Source: Halichondria panicea
Taxonomy: Eukaryota; Porifera; Demospongiae; Suberitida; Halichondriidae
DNA length: 64,000 nt
NCBI RefSeq assembly: GCF_963675165.1
Contig: NC_087377.1
Location: 6,527,122-6,591,121, forward strand
Direction of reading: 5' to 3'
This document shows, piece by piece, positions 24,301 through 36,127 of the stretch. The notes beneath the pieces were generated by a model. That model had not been told where the DNA came from and ran no database searches. It was given only the letters and a program-made list of their open reading frames with translations. Made by a program: the position numbers and the translations under genes. How positions within the stretch are numbered: the stretch's first letter is position 1; each line of letters starts with the position of its first letter.

Positions 24301-26790
24301 AAATAATGATGGCGTACAGGGCACAAAAGCAGGGCATATGGCATAAGCAATAGCAATGCAGAGCATTAGAGCATTATGAAGCAAATGAAAATTCATTTTG
24401 CTAAGCACTCCTAGTATTAAGCGAACTATAGGCACAACTCGAGAACCACGTACCATGCCACAAACCAAAATCCTGGAAACATGACCAGGAGCCCACAGAG
24501 AATCTCCAGTACTGCACTTGCATGAGCAGCTGTAGCAGTCTACACGCAGGTGCACTACCTGCGCTGCACCAACTACCTTGCTGCACACCGCGTACCGAGG
24601 CATAATAATTAGGGCAGGGCAGGGCGTATGATAGGGCAATGGTAGGGGCAGGGGCATAGCAAGCTAGCTGGGGGCGGTATTTAGACTCACTGTGTCAGCT
24701 CAGGGAATGGAGGTGGTCTTGCTCGAAGTAGCTTGGAGGCCAGGTCTATAGACATAACTCTACATGGCGAGGGGTCTTTGTGTTTAATAGGCATCTAATT
24801 TTTGTTGTTGAGAAGAGTGTGGAAGCCAGGGTGAGGTACTTCAGGAAAGGCTTTACTCAGATAGCTGGTATAGCAAATGCAGAGACCTCAGCCACGAGGT
24901 TACTGGTATGTAGTGAGCTAGCTGAGAGCACATGTTCATATAAGATGGGCGAGGTCTTTATGTAATTTATGTCAGTAATGTATCATCTATGATGTAATGA
25001 TAGTAGGCAGGGCAGCATGGGAGGTACATCGGTCGATCATGAATAACATTTAATTTAGCCCACGCATTTTTTTACAAACAAACAGCTAGCTAGTCTGGTA
25101 TCCTGAATTGGCTTCAGTTTCTGGATCAACCACAGATTGCAAGTCGTATCAATATATTCAAGGTAGGTTAATGATTGGTCTACTATATGATAATGCTAGC
25201 TAGACTGATCTATTATTCTACTAAAAGCATTAATATTCTTGTGAAAAGCTTCATCCATGTACTATAGATATGTGTTCCGGATCGACTCTCTGTGCATGTG
25301 TCATTGTGTGCTAGCTAGATTTGAACTATCTGGCTGCATGCATGTACGCATACTGGCCCATTCATGTCAATATGCTGTGCCATGAATGGTATAGATCTAC
25401 TCAGAATGTAGAGGAGTCCGCGACAACTGTGCGCCTAATATTTATTTTTGCTGCTGAATCAGCATTTTGCCTATGATTTAGAGGTACGTACATACATGTT
25501 GCACTCCTCTTTATGTCTAGTTTTAGTAATAGGAGCTCTAGCTATAACTCGCTCTATTTACGGTAAAAACGGTAAAGGTGAGTTTTATGAAATGCTGATT
25601 CAACAAAAGATCAGGCGCCCGGTTGTCGGACCTCCTCTGGTAGGGGAATTTCTAGTTGAAGCAGGGGGTGCTCATGCAGGGGAAGATCCAGGCATCTTAA
25701 AAAAGGGGTTCTAAAAGTATCACTGAGAATTTGCTAAAAAAGGGTCAACTATCATTTAAGACTCTATTCGTAGAGCTAATGTACACTGTGACATCCATTG
25801 ATGAAAAATTAAAAAATTTGAATATTATAGCCAACCATTTTATTATAACAGATCTTGTAACAGATCTTGTAACAGTCTAAATTATTCTCTTGGATCGACA
25901 AGTCACTGCACTACGTGTACATAATAACATTGCCTGTCAATCCTGATTGCGCATGCTCCAATTGGTGTGATCATGACTAAACGCGAGCTCAGTTAGCTAG
26001 ACCAGTGCTGATTATAATTATAGTAGATTACTTTCATGGTTGGGAGGCCAGGGGGCCGGGGGTGCTCCTGGGTAGTACTCTTGTCATGCAGATCGGAGTT
26101 GTTACAGTACATTGCATAGCTACAAAATTAATCATGTGAAGGATGCAGGTATAATAAAATGGAGAGCTAGAGTCAGACGTGACATTATTTTGAAGTACAT
26201 GTACGTAACTCTGATCATGCAGGAACTGTAGTTGGTCTGAAAGTATCGGTTTATACATCTATACATACATGCAGTACTGAGTCCAGCTAATAATAACTAA
26301 ACACTGTGTTGTTAATTCCACAAGGAAACATCTGCTATCATGTTTGTTTGGTTGATTGTCCTTTGTTTATGTACCATCATGATCTGTTTATAAATGAGCT
26401 TCTTGCTTCAATGGGTCATAAATTGATCGTTTTAGTATGCTCCTTTGCTGTTTGTATTATAAGTGCCATAGTGCCAGCTTACGCAACATCAATGTTTTCA
26501 AGCCCCTATAAGTCAACACAATGTAATTACAACATCCATATAATTATGTAAGCCTGCTTGGTTCTATACCTGGCTCTATAAAACTCAGTATACGTAAGGG
26601 ACATAAAACACTTAGTATTCATTGTTTCCTTGTGGTGCATCGCCTGACAAGGGATGAATATCATAATATTTTTTTCATAGTGTATTTTGGCTAATTATGT
26701 AGTAGTAGTAGTAAACAAGTTTTCCATTCCGCTAATACACGCCTTGCTGAGTAGACTAACTCAACATGCACTTTGCCATCCACAGACATA
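21328..26790. other. Intergenic stretch between the CABIT-SAM genes
   Basis: No exon chain recognised. 21780-22420 is less AT-rich than its surroundings but I see no rRNA, tRNA or protein in it. A minisatellite fills 23560-24250. Short frames at 24780-24965, 25448-25714 and 26306-26551 have no splice-linked partners or recognisable motifs. The last ~30 bases before 26791 contain a CCACAG acceptor-like site, so a 5' UTR intron of the next gene is possible. Confidence 0.45.
23560..24250. repeat. Minisatellite, ~44-47-base unit
   Basis: Units of about 44 bases built from GCCTCAGCAGGGCAGTATA, ACAGAGCAGTACATTATAGA repeat about eight times from roughly 23640 to 23998; later units carry a CGG insertion (47 bases). 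Flanks (23560-23640 and 24000-24250) hold degenerate GAGCAG/TATAGAGCA words. Minus-strand frames over it are artefacts. Confidence 0.88.
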
Positions 26791-29700
26791 ATGGCATCGC
26801 ACTCAGTAGACCCTCGATACTATTCTAGTAACAGTTGGACACCAGGACAACCGCCAAACATTGCGGGAAGTAAGGCTCCCCCACCTCTTCCACCGAGACC
26901 CCCTGACTTACCAGGTCAATTCATTAGTTACCAGCATTTTGTTATCTGCAGTCCTATGTGTACTGTAGCGTCATGTGCATATTCATGCACTGTAATGTTG
27001 TCACATGCACAGATTTGCCGCCACCACCTATTCCCAACACTCCTCGTCCCAACCTCAATATATCGCAGAGTAAGTAATGTATTTTGTAAAAGTTAGCTTC
27101 GATCATAATAATGTACCACGGCCAAATTACTTTCAATAAGACCATACCAGTAAACGTGTGCATCATGTATTGCTCCACCAGCTCTTCAATACCCTGGCAG
27201 ACACGAGGTGTTCACTTTGCCTGAGCTGGTGGAAAAACATCAAAACCTGTTTCCTCTCAAAGTAGTAGTTGCCAAGGGTCATTACGGAGATAGAGGAGAA
27301 GATTCGGTCATAGCAACAGATGAAGTCTACAATATCCATTTTATCAAAAGATCAAAGGTTATATCTACTAGGACATTATAAATTATGTGGACTAGCTAAC
27401 ACATTATCGATACATGCTACAGGTGTTCACTGTCAAGGACAAAGTTGGAAATAAGTACATTTTGCCTCTCAACTCAGCATGTAAGTTTGGCCTCTACTAC
27501 CAGAAAGGAACACGCTACTTTGACACTGTGGAAGATGTGATGAAGGTATTTACAAGATATCAATCATGTTGAAAGAATCATGATACATTACATACTAATT
27601 GCTTGTACTTAGAGCTTCAAGACACCTATAATTCGTTTAATTGTTCCTTATTACTATGTTACGTCAATTTTCATATCAGGTCATTCAATAAAATACATAT
27701 ACGTACCGTACCTTTCCTCTCTCTACAGGCCTCTCCTCTTCCTAGTGTGATAGCTGCTCAGTGTAGTCATTCTAGTGGGAATGAAAAGACCAGTGTGTCC
27801 AGACTAGAGATTCTTGTGGTGAAGGGAGTCAGCAAGGTATAATTATGAGTACATAGTTATGGAGGCAGCAGATGGTGTAGTTAAACATTTGCGAATGACA
27901 CTGCATGTATGTACAAGCCTATAGTGAATCGTAACCATTGCTAGTTGCATGCTACGTGTATGCATGCCTTTCCTTCATTCACAATGAATTCAAAAACTGA
28001 ATTCAAAAACTGGCTATTTTCAATCGAATCATAATATTCAAAACCAGTATACGGCAATACGTACAGCATCAGGAGTATATAAAGGGGAGTAAGCAACTAC
28101 TATAAAATTTGTTATTGTACGTCTCGATCACTACGTCACAAACACCTGTGTAAAACTGTGTGGTTTGACTTGACCATGTATGGCTAAGGCAGGCAGGCTT
28201 AAATCAGACATTCTACCCATGCATGTGCTTGCGCAATACATCAACCACGCTGTTTTGGGGGGTTTTTTGAGTGGGTTGTACAGCTACTACTTGAGATGTG
28301 GGCGTTTTACATACATAGTATGACGAGCCAGACAACAACATGTTTGTATGGGCTGTATAGTAGTTGCTTATAATACTCCCCTTCATGTACTTTCCATTAG
28401 TATTGAGGTACGGGTATTTTATGGAGATAAAAATAATTCCTGTGTACAATACATTGCATTGTACTGTATTTGCAATTAGTCACTGAGTCACCATACTCAT
28501 ACAAAACTTATCACTCCTGACAGCATGTACTATGTAGTATAACAATCCTGTACTTAAAATGTTGTTCTCTATAACAAGTTCGCATAATTATTGTCCTATA
28601 CACAAACATAGGGCCGGATCGGTCGCAAGTCCATACTCAATGTTTTCAGCATCTCAAAGAGACAGGACAAACAGCTCACAAAAGAAATAGTTGGAAGATT
28701 CACAACTGACCCTTCCTATGCACCTATGTACCTTTCTGATCTGGTCAAGTACGTCCCCTTTGAATTTCCACTAGCCATCCACTTCTACCCTGACTATGAG
28801 ACAGAGGATCAGAGTTCAAATTACTTGAAGTCATGTGAGAAAATGACCATCATAAAGGTGAGTCTATGATAAGCTATTTAGGTGTACGTGGTCTAGCACT
28901 TAATTTTATACTGTGTAATGTACTAAAAAACAATGTGTTGGGCACGGATTTATAGCTGCCATCTAGCATTACCTGTTTCATGTAAATCGTACTCTGAGCA
29001 ATCTGGTGTTTTGTTCATAGTATAATTATAGCCACTACATTGTGTAGGAGTTCATCGAGACCTCGGTTGTGACCAGTCCACTGTTAGAGGATGACGGTGA
29101 CGATGACGATGATTGCATGGAGCTCAACGAACGTGTTGTGGACATACCGGTATGCACGTGTGTTGTTGGAGTGGTATTGTTGTTCATATTCTGGGGGGGC
29201 TTACCTAGATTGTTTTAGTTTATATATAAACAGTATTCAATCAGTTATCAAAACAAACAGGTTGTGCCACGTGTGTTTCTGTTGCACTTACATAAATACA
29301 GTGGAACCCCTCTATAACGGACACCTTTAGGGAACATTGTTTTGGCCTTTATACAGATGTGGCCTTAATTGTTGAGAGGTTGTTTTGTACACAAACTGTT
29401 CATTTGGGACCTGGGTGCCTGGCCGTTATATAGCAACTGGCCTTTATTCGGAGGTGGTTGTTAACAGAGGTTCCACTGTAATACCAATGTTTTCACGGTT
29501 GTACAACATCTCTGCGCATGACAGCTAGCTGTGACTTATTATACCGTAATCCATTACAACATCATAGTTATGTACAGTTATAGTTGCACTACATTTCCTT
29601 GATTCCCTATCGAAATTAATGTTCGCAACTCTAATTAGGAGACTTTATGTCCCCCAAACTGTCCATGTACTGTATGTATGAAGTAAAATTTCGCACTACA

Positions 29701-32700
29701 TGTTGTAACATATTTCCATACGGCTCTTTCTCGCTTTCTTGTTTCCACACTTTTTAATGCTTCCCTCTGCCCAGTTGGAAATTATAAAAGACAGTTGGCA
29801 CTCTGTATAATTCATTGTATGCACGCCAGTCTTTTTTTCAATCTCTTCATTACTATAATTATGTACTGTTCCATCATAGCTGAGCCTCCCTATTGAAGTA
29901 AGTGTCTTGCCTCCTGAAGAAGACGACACTGATGACTATGAGCAGCTGTATGAGACCACAAGAACCTTGATATCTGGCTATAACCCAGTCCTGGGAAAGA
30001 CACTTCGAGATGCTAGTGATGATTACAGTTACGCCACTCAGACACAAATGTTTTCTGCTGTCCGAAAAGGTATTCCTCAAAATGTTCAATATTATACCCG
30101 CTTTACGGGTATATTTTGAGGGTATATAAACTTTCAAAAAGACCATTTGAAAGGTTTTCGCTTTTAGCGGAATAGTGGCTTTTTGCATCATACATGCTTG
30201 CTTTATTAAATTGTTCGTGGTACATGTACATGCTTATAATCAGTGAAAACCGCGAACATTATTTTATACCCTCGAAATATACCTGCTATGCGGTACATAT
30301 ATAATTATAGTCAGGGTTTTATCTAGGACAGGGCGGAATATTTGGGCAAAATGTTTGGCTAAGCCCACTTTTTTACCACACACGTACCCTATTACATGCT
30401 CGTGCATCACAGTAGATCAAGTTACACCATCGACAGATTCTACCTTATGGTTGTGGTTAACATGTGGTTGAGTTTAATCATGCACATTAACCAATGTGTT
30501 GTAGTACTAATGTGATGATGTCATTATTCTACTCAATTGGCGGGGGGGAGGTTCACCCCTGCCCCCCCCCCCCAATTAGATAAAACCCTGATAGTAGCTC
30601 TTTTTCATACCTATAATTATATAGGTTTTGAGAATGAAGGTCTAAAGATTGAGATGCCGGCAGTTATCAGTTCTAGCAGTGTTCCTACACCAAGGTGAGA
30701 TTTAAAATTATAATTTTATGTATGTATGGAGACTTGAAATGTCAATAGGTTGCCTACAGCCCATAAGCCTGCTGCTGAGTCATACGAGGACATTGAACAC
30801 TTACAGTAATAATAGTTATGCTAGTATAATTATACTCAACAGTGTATATTGCTTAGGTTTTCCATGCCTCAACGTAGACAAGATGCAGAAAGTTCCCCAA
30901 GGTAAATATCCCGCTTTTGTAACAGTGTTTTTTGTACTCTTTTCTTTATAATTAGGGTTTTTACAGTACTAATAATCAAATCGATTATCCTAGCTGTTAT
31001 AATAATTATGCTGAGCTTGCTAGAGGGTTCAAGATTAGTCATCGTTTGTTTAAAGTGTATATAATATTATGATAAACTGTCTACGAAATAATTACCGTAT
31101 TACTAGAATATTTTGCTGGTGAAAAACCTTTGCGAATGAGCCAAATCAGCAAAAAATTGATCCTTTGCTATCTGCGTTATGAATGATCGTGTGTATTTAC
31201 CATTTATTTAGGTTTTGCAATTTAATGATCAACCCTCGCAAAGTTTGCATAATTATATTCTAGTAATACGGTATTCAAATTTAGAATTATATTATTATTT
31301 TAAATGGAAAGCAACTCAGTTTTTTTAGGCATTATCAATTTACTCATGGATTCTAACAATTAACTTCCAATACCTTTTGGTGTGCTCTCTTCCAGAGGTG
31401 GCTCAGACCAATTGGACAGTTCTATGCCACTTGGGAACAAGAGGAGGTCCATGTATCAACCACTAGTTAAATCTCCTTCTCATGATGACTATCAAGATAT
31501 GGACCTAGTAAGTGTTGTGATATAACTCTTAAGGCTACATGCAACCCCCATTTTTGCTCAACGTTTTCCCTATAATTTATAAGAGGCTATTATCTCATAG
31601 GGCCTCACTACTTTTCCATTAGTTTTATTAACTTTGACATTACTGTAAATGCGTGAAATTAATACTGTATAGTAGAGTGCATGCATAAAGTAGGACTATA
31701 TTATACATATCAGGAAATTGAAAACTACATATTTTTATAGTCAGTATAATTATTGCAACAACGAATAATTATATGAGGGAATAACTTGAGATCGTCAGAG
31801 TTATAATTAGTAAAGTCTTTGAAAATTGCACTGCGAAAACTGTACGGCACTGAGTTAGTTGCTCCTTCTGCGCAAAATATACTAGATCATGCATCTAAAC
31901 TGATATAGGTGCATGTGAAAGTAGCCTCGTTCCCGTGCAGGCAGGCCAATTTTTCTTTATTAGAACAGAAAGACAAATTATTCTAGGAACGAGAAAGTTA
32001 TCTATTTTAGGCATTGTGCACCATTTTCACAATGTCATGCAAAGGTGTTATTTCCCATATATATGAAAAGTTTAGGAGTTCACTAGGATCACATGCAAAG
32101 ACGTTGTGCATCAATGTTATAATGCATTAATTGACCACATATCTAGTTGTGTTGGACTGTTAAAACAAGGAGTGTGGGCATAAAGTGAGCGCCAGAATGA
32201 GATCAATTTGCTATAATGATTAATTTTTAGCCTTAGTCTCCTTTTGTTCTCCCCACAGCCACAGGCTCACGACTCGAGGCAATCATCTATGTCACCATCT
32301 CGAAGCTTTGACAGTAGCATTACTCCACAGCCACCCTCAACCTACAAGGCGGCCCCCTCCGTACCCCCGCGAAGAGCAGCCACATTCAGAGAAATCCACG
32401 GAGGAGGATTGAACTCCACACCACCCCCACCTGTGGGTCCGAGGAAGATATCACTGCCAACAGGAAGTGCTTCAAGTATGAGCGAGTAAAATACATCTTA
32501 TAGCAATGAAGTTTCAAGGAAATTCACAGTTATAGTGATATAATTATAGTAATTTATGATAAAACAGCCTAAAGTTAGCCAACATCTTGTTATCATTACT
32601 CATCCGATCCCTACACAGGTGCTGATGGAGTGTTCCATGCTAAACATTCCCTTCCACCTCCACCACCCCCTGAGTCAGCACTTTCCCGACTGCAGGAATC

Positions 32701-33844
32701 AATGGACTCTCTCGTACTCAAAATAAAATTACTGGAATCAACAAAACCTCAAGGTGAATACCATGCATGATGTTGTAGCTTATCAATATTGAGATTCTCA
32801 CTCCTTGTAATTTTTGTCTAAATAGATGATTCGTTTGAACTGAGGCAGCAGATAGACTCCCTCTCTTCTGTGACTCAGATCCTCCAAAGCACTTGTAGCT
32901 CACTATCAAATGAGATAAGTGGATTGAGGAAAGACATGGACACATTAAAGACCCAGGTATTAGACAAGTGTATGAAAATTAGGGATGCATGCATATGGAT
33001 ATACATGTAAGCTTGCCTGTTTGACAAAAGACTGGATTTGTAACCGGCAAGAGTGCATGTATAAAGAGAAAAGGGCATGCCACTCGCTATAATTATAGTC
33101 GTACGTGTGTATATAATTATAGAAAATTCATGTGAGAGGGTGACATGCTGCTACATGTGGATCCAGTATATGCAGCAGACATTATAAAAACTTGTACTAG
33201 CTACAGTGCTTAGCATTATTACTGTCTCAGTTGCGTGTCCTCTCCCGTACCTAGTAGTCATTGCAGTCAGTACGCCCTTGTAACTGGCTGATAAAATAAG
33301 CTTTTCCTTTTCATGCAGGTCAATGAAATTTCAAGTAATGGAGGAAATAGCTTTTCTAGTAGCACTACTCTGCCGAGCCTGAATTGTGATCAGGTACACA
33401 ATAATTATACAATCTTGCGGCATGAAAATAGTCTAGCTATGATCATAACCCACAGGTAATTACACTGCTTGAAGCTATGGGTCCATCTCTGGCCAGGTAC
33501 AAAGAAACTTTTAGTCAGGAGGACATTGATGGTGATTTGCTGGCATTGTGCACTGAAGAGGTTCTTGAAAATGACCTTGGTAAGGCCAACCAACATAATT
33601 CCTGCATGGAATTGTGTTCCAAATAATAATAATTGTCGTAAATCCCGTTGAATTGTGCATGTGGCACACTCACAATAATATACACGAGCTGTTTCAGTGT
33701 CACGTACTTACTGCAGGTATAAAACATAAGCTTGATAGGCTGAAGCTAATGCAAGTGATACGGGGCACAAAGTCTGTGGAGAGCATCATGCAAGGAGCAT
33801 ACGTTCAATTCGAATTTAATTCAGGGACCAAAGTTCCACAGTGA
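26791..33844 (+). CDS. CABIT-SAM adaptor 2 (GAREM-like), tandem paralogue
   Basis: Predicted 720 aa in 17 phase-consistent exons: 26791-26914, 27013-27069, 27182-27357, 27423-27545, 27729-27836, 28612-28857, 29048-29149, 29880-30069, 30625-30694, 30857-30901, 31396-31507, 32259-32475, 32619-32753, 32826-32956, 33319-33393, 33456-33579, 33717-33844. Residues about 34-61 are proline-rich with a PPLPPRP class-II SH3 ligand. CABIT spans about 68-345 (FPLKVVVAKGHYGDRG, VYNIHFIKRSK, LPLNSACKFGLYY) with an acidic insert (EDDGDDDDD). The middle is Ser/Pro-rich with YEQL and YQDM. Coiled-coil heptads lie at about 540-612. SAM is at 638-695 (LLEAMGPSLARYKETF, DIDGDLLALCTEEVLENDLG). Like the first copy, probably a cytoplasmic scaffold downstream of tyrosine kinases (inference). 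An extra upstream 5' exon cannot be excluded. Confidence 0.85.
29299..29478. mobile_element. MITE, 'CAGTGGAACC' family (intron 7 of CABIT-SAM 2)
   Basis: 180 bases; CAGTGGAACCCCTCTATAAC at the left pairs with the GTTAACAGAGGTTCCACTG end, flanked by TA. Pogo/Tigger-like ends. Other copies are at 43526-43716, about 45981-46169 and 62543-62731. Confidence 0.8.
30086..30295. mobile_element. Diverged MITE in intron 8 of CABIT-SAM 2
   Basis: Inverted ends ATACCCGCTTTACGGGTATAT and ATACCTGCTATGCGGTA, with TTTTGAGGGTATA pairing with TATACCCTCGAAA. It resembles the 'TACCGTATAGCG' family but is diverged. It starts directly after the exon-8 donor. Confidence 0.6.
30312..30590. mobile_element. Non-autonomous element with CAGGGTTTTATCTA ends
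   Basis: 279 bases, CAGGGTTTTATCTAG at the left and TTAGATAAAACCCTG at the right, with a poly-G/poly-C region and GTTCACCCCTGCCCCC near the right end. A second copy with the same ends and the same internal G/C-rich block is at 53415-53640. Confidence 0.78.
31093..31273. mobile_element. MITE, 'TACCGTATTACTAGAATA' family (intron 10 of CABIT-SAM 2)
   Basis: 181 bases, TACCGTATTACTAGAATAT pairing with ATATTCTAGTAATACGGTA. A related element lies at about 36409-36600. Confidence 0.78.
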
Positions 33845-34111
33845 TAATAACAATAACTTTTTATTGTCGCCACACAGATAATTTTATAATGCAGTATAAT
33901 ATACATAATTTACATGTCTTAGAATTGACGATAAAGCCTTTTAGCTAAGTAGTATGTAGATGGTAATGCAAATGACTTATATAATGTATGCAATCCACAA
34001 CTATTGCAAAACACCTACATGTAGTATATATATAGTGAGCATCAAACTTGTCACTTAAAATGCTGTAATACATCTAGCTACAAAGTTCTCAAGTTAAGAT
34101 CAATTATGAAA

Positions 34112-36127
34112 TTAGTAGTGATTGGAACAGGAACTACACCCTCTGTGGCCTGCTGAAACCTGATGACGGTGTGTCTTGTCTCTAGAATTGTGTGATCTGC
34201 TACGTGACTTGTCATGTGATTTGCTACGTGGCTTGCTATGTGACTTGTCGTGTGACTTGTCATGTGATTTGCTACGTGACTTGCTACGTGACTTGTCGTG
34301 TGACTTGTCATGTGATTTTCCCTCCGTATGGTCTCGGCTATTTTCTTCACTCTTCTTACGACACATGCCCTTACTGCATCCCCTATTCCTGCTTTTGTGG
34401 TGACGAGTATCATCTTCTGAATCACAGCTACTTTTTCTGTGGCCATGCCTGCTGTTCTTATCCTGGTCATGATGCCCAGTGTCCTTTCCAACGTCACATT
34501 CAAGCATTTGCCACCTTCGATCACTGTAGAGAATACATGATTTGTGCATGTGTGGCTAATACTGTTTTGTCGTCAAAGCCAACATGATACATCTGTAAAC
34601 ATAATAATAGCTGTGTATGTGTTAAACCCTGTTTCTTGTGCAATCTCATATATAATTAGGTGTCGTAATAACTTCGATCACTGCATGTATGTGCAGTGTA
34701 CTCATATACATACTCACTTTGCCCTCCAGTTGCTGACAATCCCTACAAACGCTCTTTGTGTGTCTCCCTTGTGTCTGTTTTTGGAGCATTTCCTCTTGTT
34801 TGTATTTGAGGATGCCTTGTGTTCAAAATAGGCTTTGTCATTATTCAATTGCTAGAAAGTGTGTGTATAGAATTACATAATGTTGATTTAGTCTAATCAA
34901 AAGGAGCACGGCACGTACGCTGAATGTAGTGTTCATATAAGCTGTCCACCCACCATACCTTTGTAAGCTCACACTCTTCAGTATGGTAGCCTTTAGCTGA
35001 GCAGCACTTGATTTTCCAACGACGGTCCTCTTTGTTGTCCCAGTGTTTGCTGTCCACACCTGAGGATATTGAAACGTGCACTGCGACGTGCTGTATTATA
35101 ATTATACAACTTACCTGCCATAACTTTTCCTTTGGGACACATAAATCTGATGGGTGCTTGCCAATGATTGATGTAGACAGGCCAAGAGCAGTCACTGAGG
35201 GGAATAGACACAACTTTCGCACAACCCCAGTTCCAAAGCCTGTCTCGATATCTGTTGTGATACACACTCCGCACCTGTAAAAATAAATATCATGTAGTCT
35301 GATGTAAATCTATGGACAGAAATGTATTGTACCTGATTCAGAGCTTCTCCATTTTTAGCATTGCACTCAAAGTGAAGTGGACGATCAAAGTTGTTCTGGT
35401 ATGATTTCTACAGCATTTTTAGATCATAATCGTTATGCTCAGTAAAACCGTAACAACGGAAAAAAGTGGTAGATAGAAAGTGGAGCAACTTCATTGTACG
35501 TACAGTTCGATATTGTTTGTTTCTTGCCCTTATTAAATGAACTTTTTGAGACACTTTTTTTGCTGTTTTTAAGGGTTAGCAATTCCACGAAAATTGAAGT
35601 ACATAAAATATTTCGCTATTATGGAAGACGCAACCTCAGATCAAATAGCACAAACTTCATTCAGCAAAATGTTTTTAGAGGCATTTCCACGAAAATTAAA
35701 TGCCTCAAAAATGTTGCACTATACATGTACATGTATAATTATGGTTAAAATACATGCACAAAATTAATGGTGAAAAACGCAATCTACGTAAATTAAAGTG
35801 ATAAAAATTACCATGTATAATTCATATTATACCATAGCTGGTAATACAAATGTACATGATTATAATTATGCTTACCCCTTGATATCGGATCTGTGCCTCA
35901 GCTAACTGGTCATGTAGATTTTCACTGACTAGATCTACCTCATTTCTAGTCGCCTCAACTGCAATGATAACAGCAAGTAGTGTGGTAATGAGGTTGACCA
36001 ACATGTCTAACTTTTCAGCTAGTATAACGTTAGGATGATTATTGTAGATGCTATTATAAGCCTTGCAAGTCTGAGAGAAAGTAATATATATAGGACGTTG
36101 TGATGTGAACTTGTATTCTACTTCCAT
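34112..36127 (-). CDS. Dermatopontin-domain protein with N-terminal membrane anchor and K/S/D/H repeat tail
   Basis: Predicted 377 aa in six phase-consistent exons, transcription order: 36127-35876, 35407-35333, 35274-35115, 35059-34959, 34851-34718, 34523-34112. Residues 42-58 (MLVNLITTLLAVIIAVE) are a hydrophobic segment without a preceding cleavable-signal look, so a type II anchor is likely. About 110-252 is the dermatopontin fold: RDRLWNWGC, DCSWPVYINHW, FMCPKGKVMAG, KEDRRWKIKCC, ECELTK, FVGIVSNWR and a final DRRWQMLEC spanning the last intron. Residues 310-357 are a repetitive tail of KSHDKSHDKSRSK type. Dermatopontins are extracellular matrix proteins that bind collagen and proteoglycans; a highly charged tail could bind polyanions or mineral (inference). 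The paralogue at 38164-40482 lacks this tail. Confidence 0.82.
34196..34340. repeat. 12-base tandem repeat encoding the charged tail
   Basis: Imperfect 12-base units alternating GACTTGTCATGT and GATTTGCTACGT/GACTTGCTACGT types run through about 34196-34340 inside the last exon of the minus-strand dermatopontin gene, giving four-residue KSHD/KSRS units. The plus-strand Cys/Leu-rich frames here are shadows. Confidence 0.85.

Noticed and set aside
24271..24657. 128-aa minus-strand frame
   Set aside because: Low-complexity Leu/Pro composition at the edge of the minisatellite, no splice partner.
29696..30191. Minus-strand frames opposite exon 8 of CABIT-SAM 2
   Set aside because: Antisense shadows of a well-supported plus-strand exon.
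34176..34587. Plus-strand Cys/Leu-rich and membrane-like frames
   Set aside because: They are shadows of the 12-base repeat that encodes the K/S/D/H tail on the minus strand.
34893..34958. Read-through of the dermatopontin exon after GGTATGG (WWVDSLYEHYIQ)
   Set aside because: Using the donor at 34958/34957 instead restores phase 0 and aligns the next exon with the paralogue (TEYVNMLH versus TKQLNNDK).
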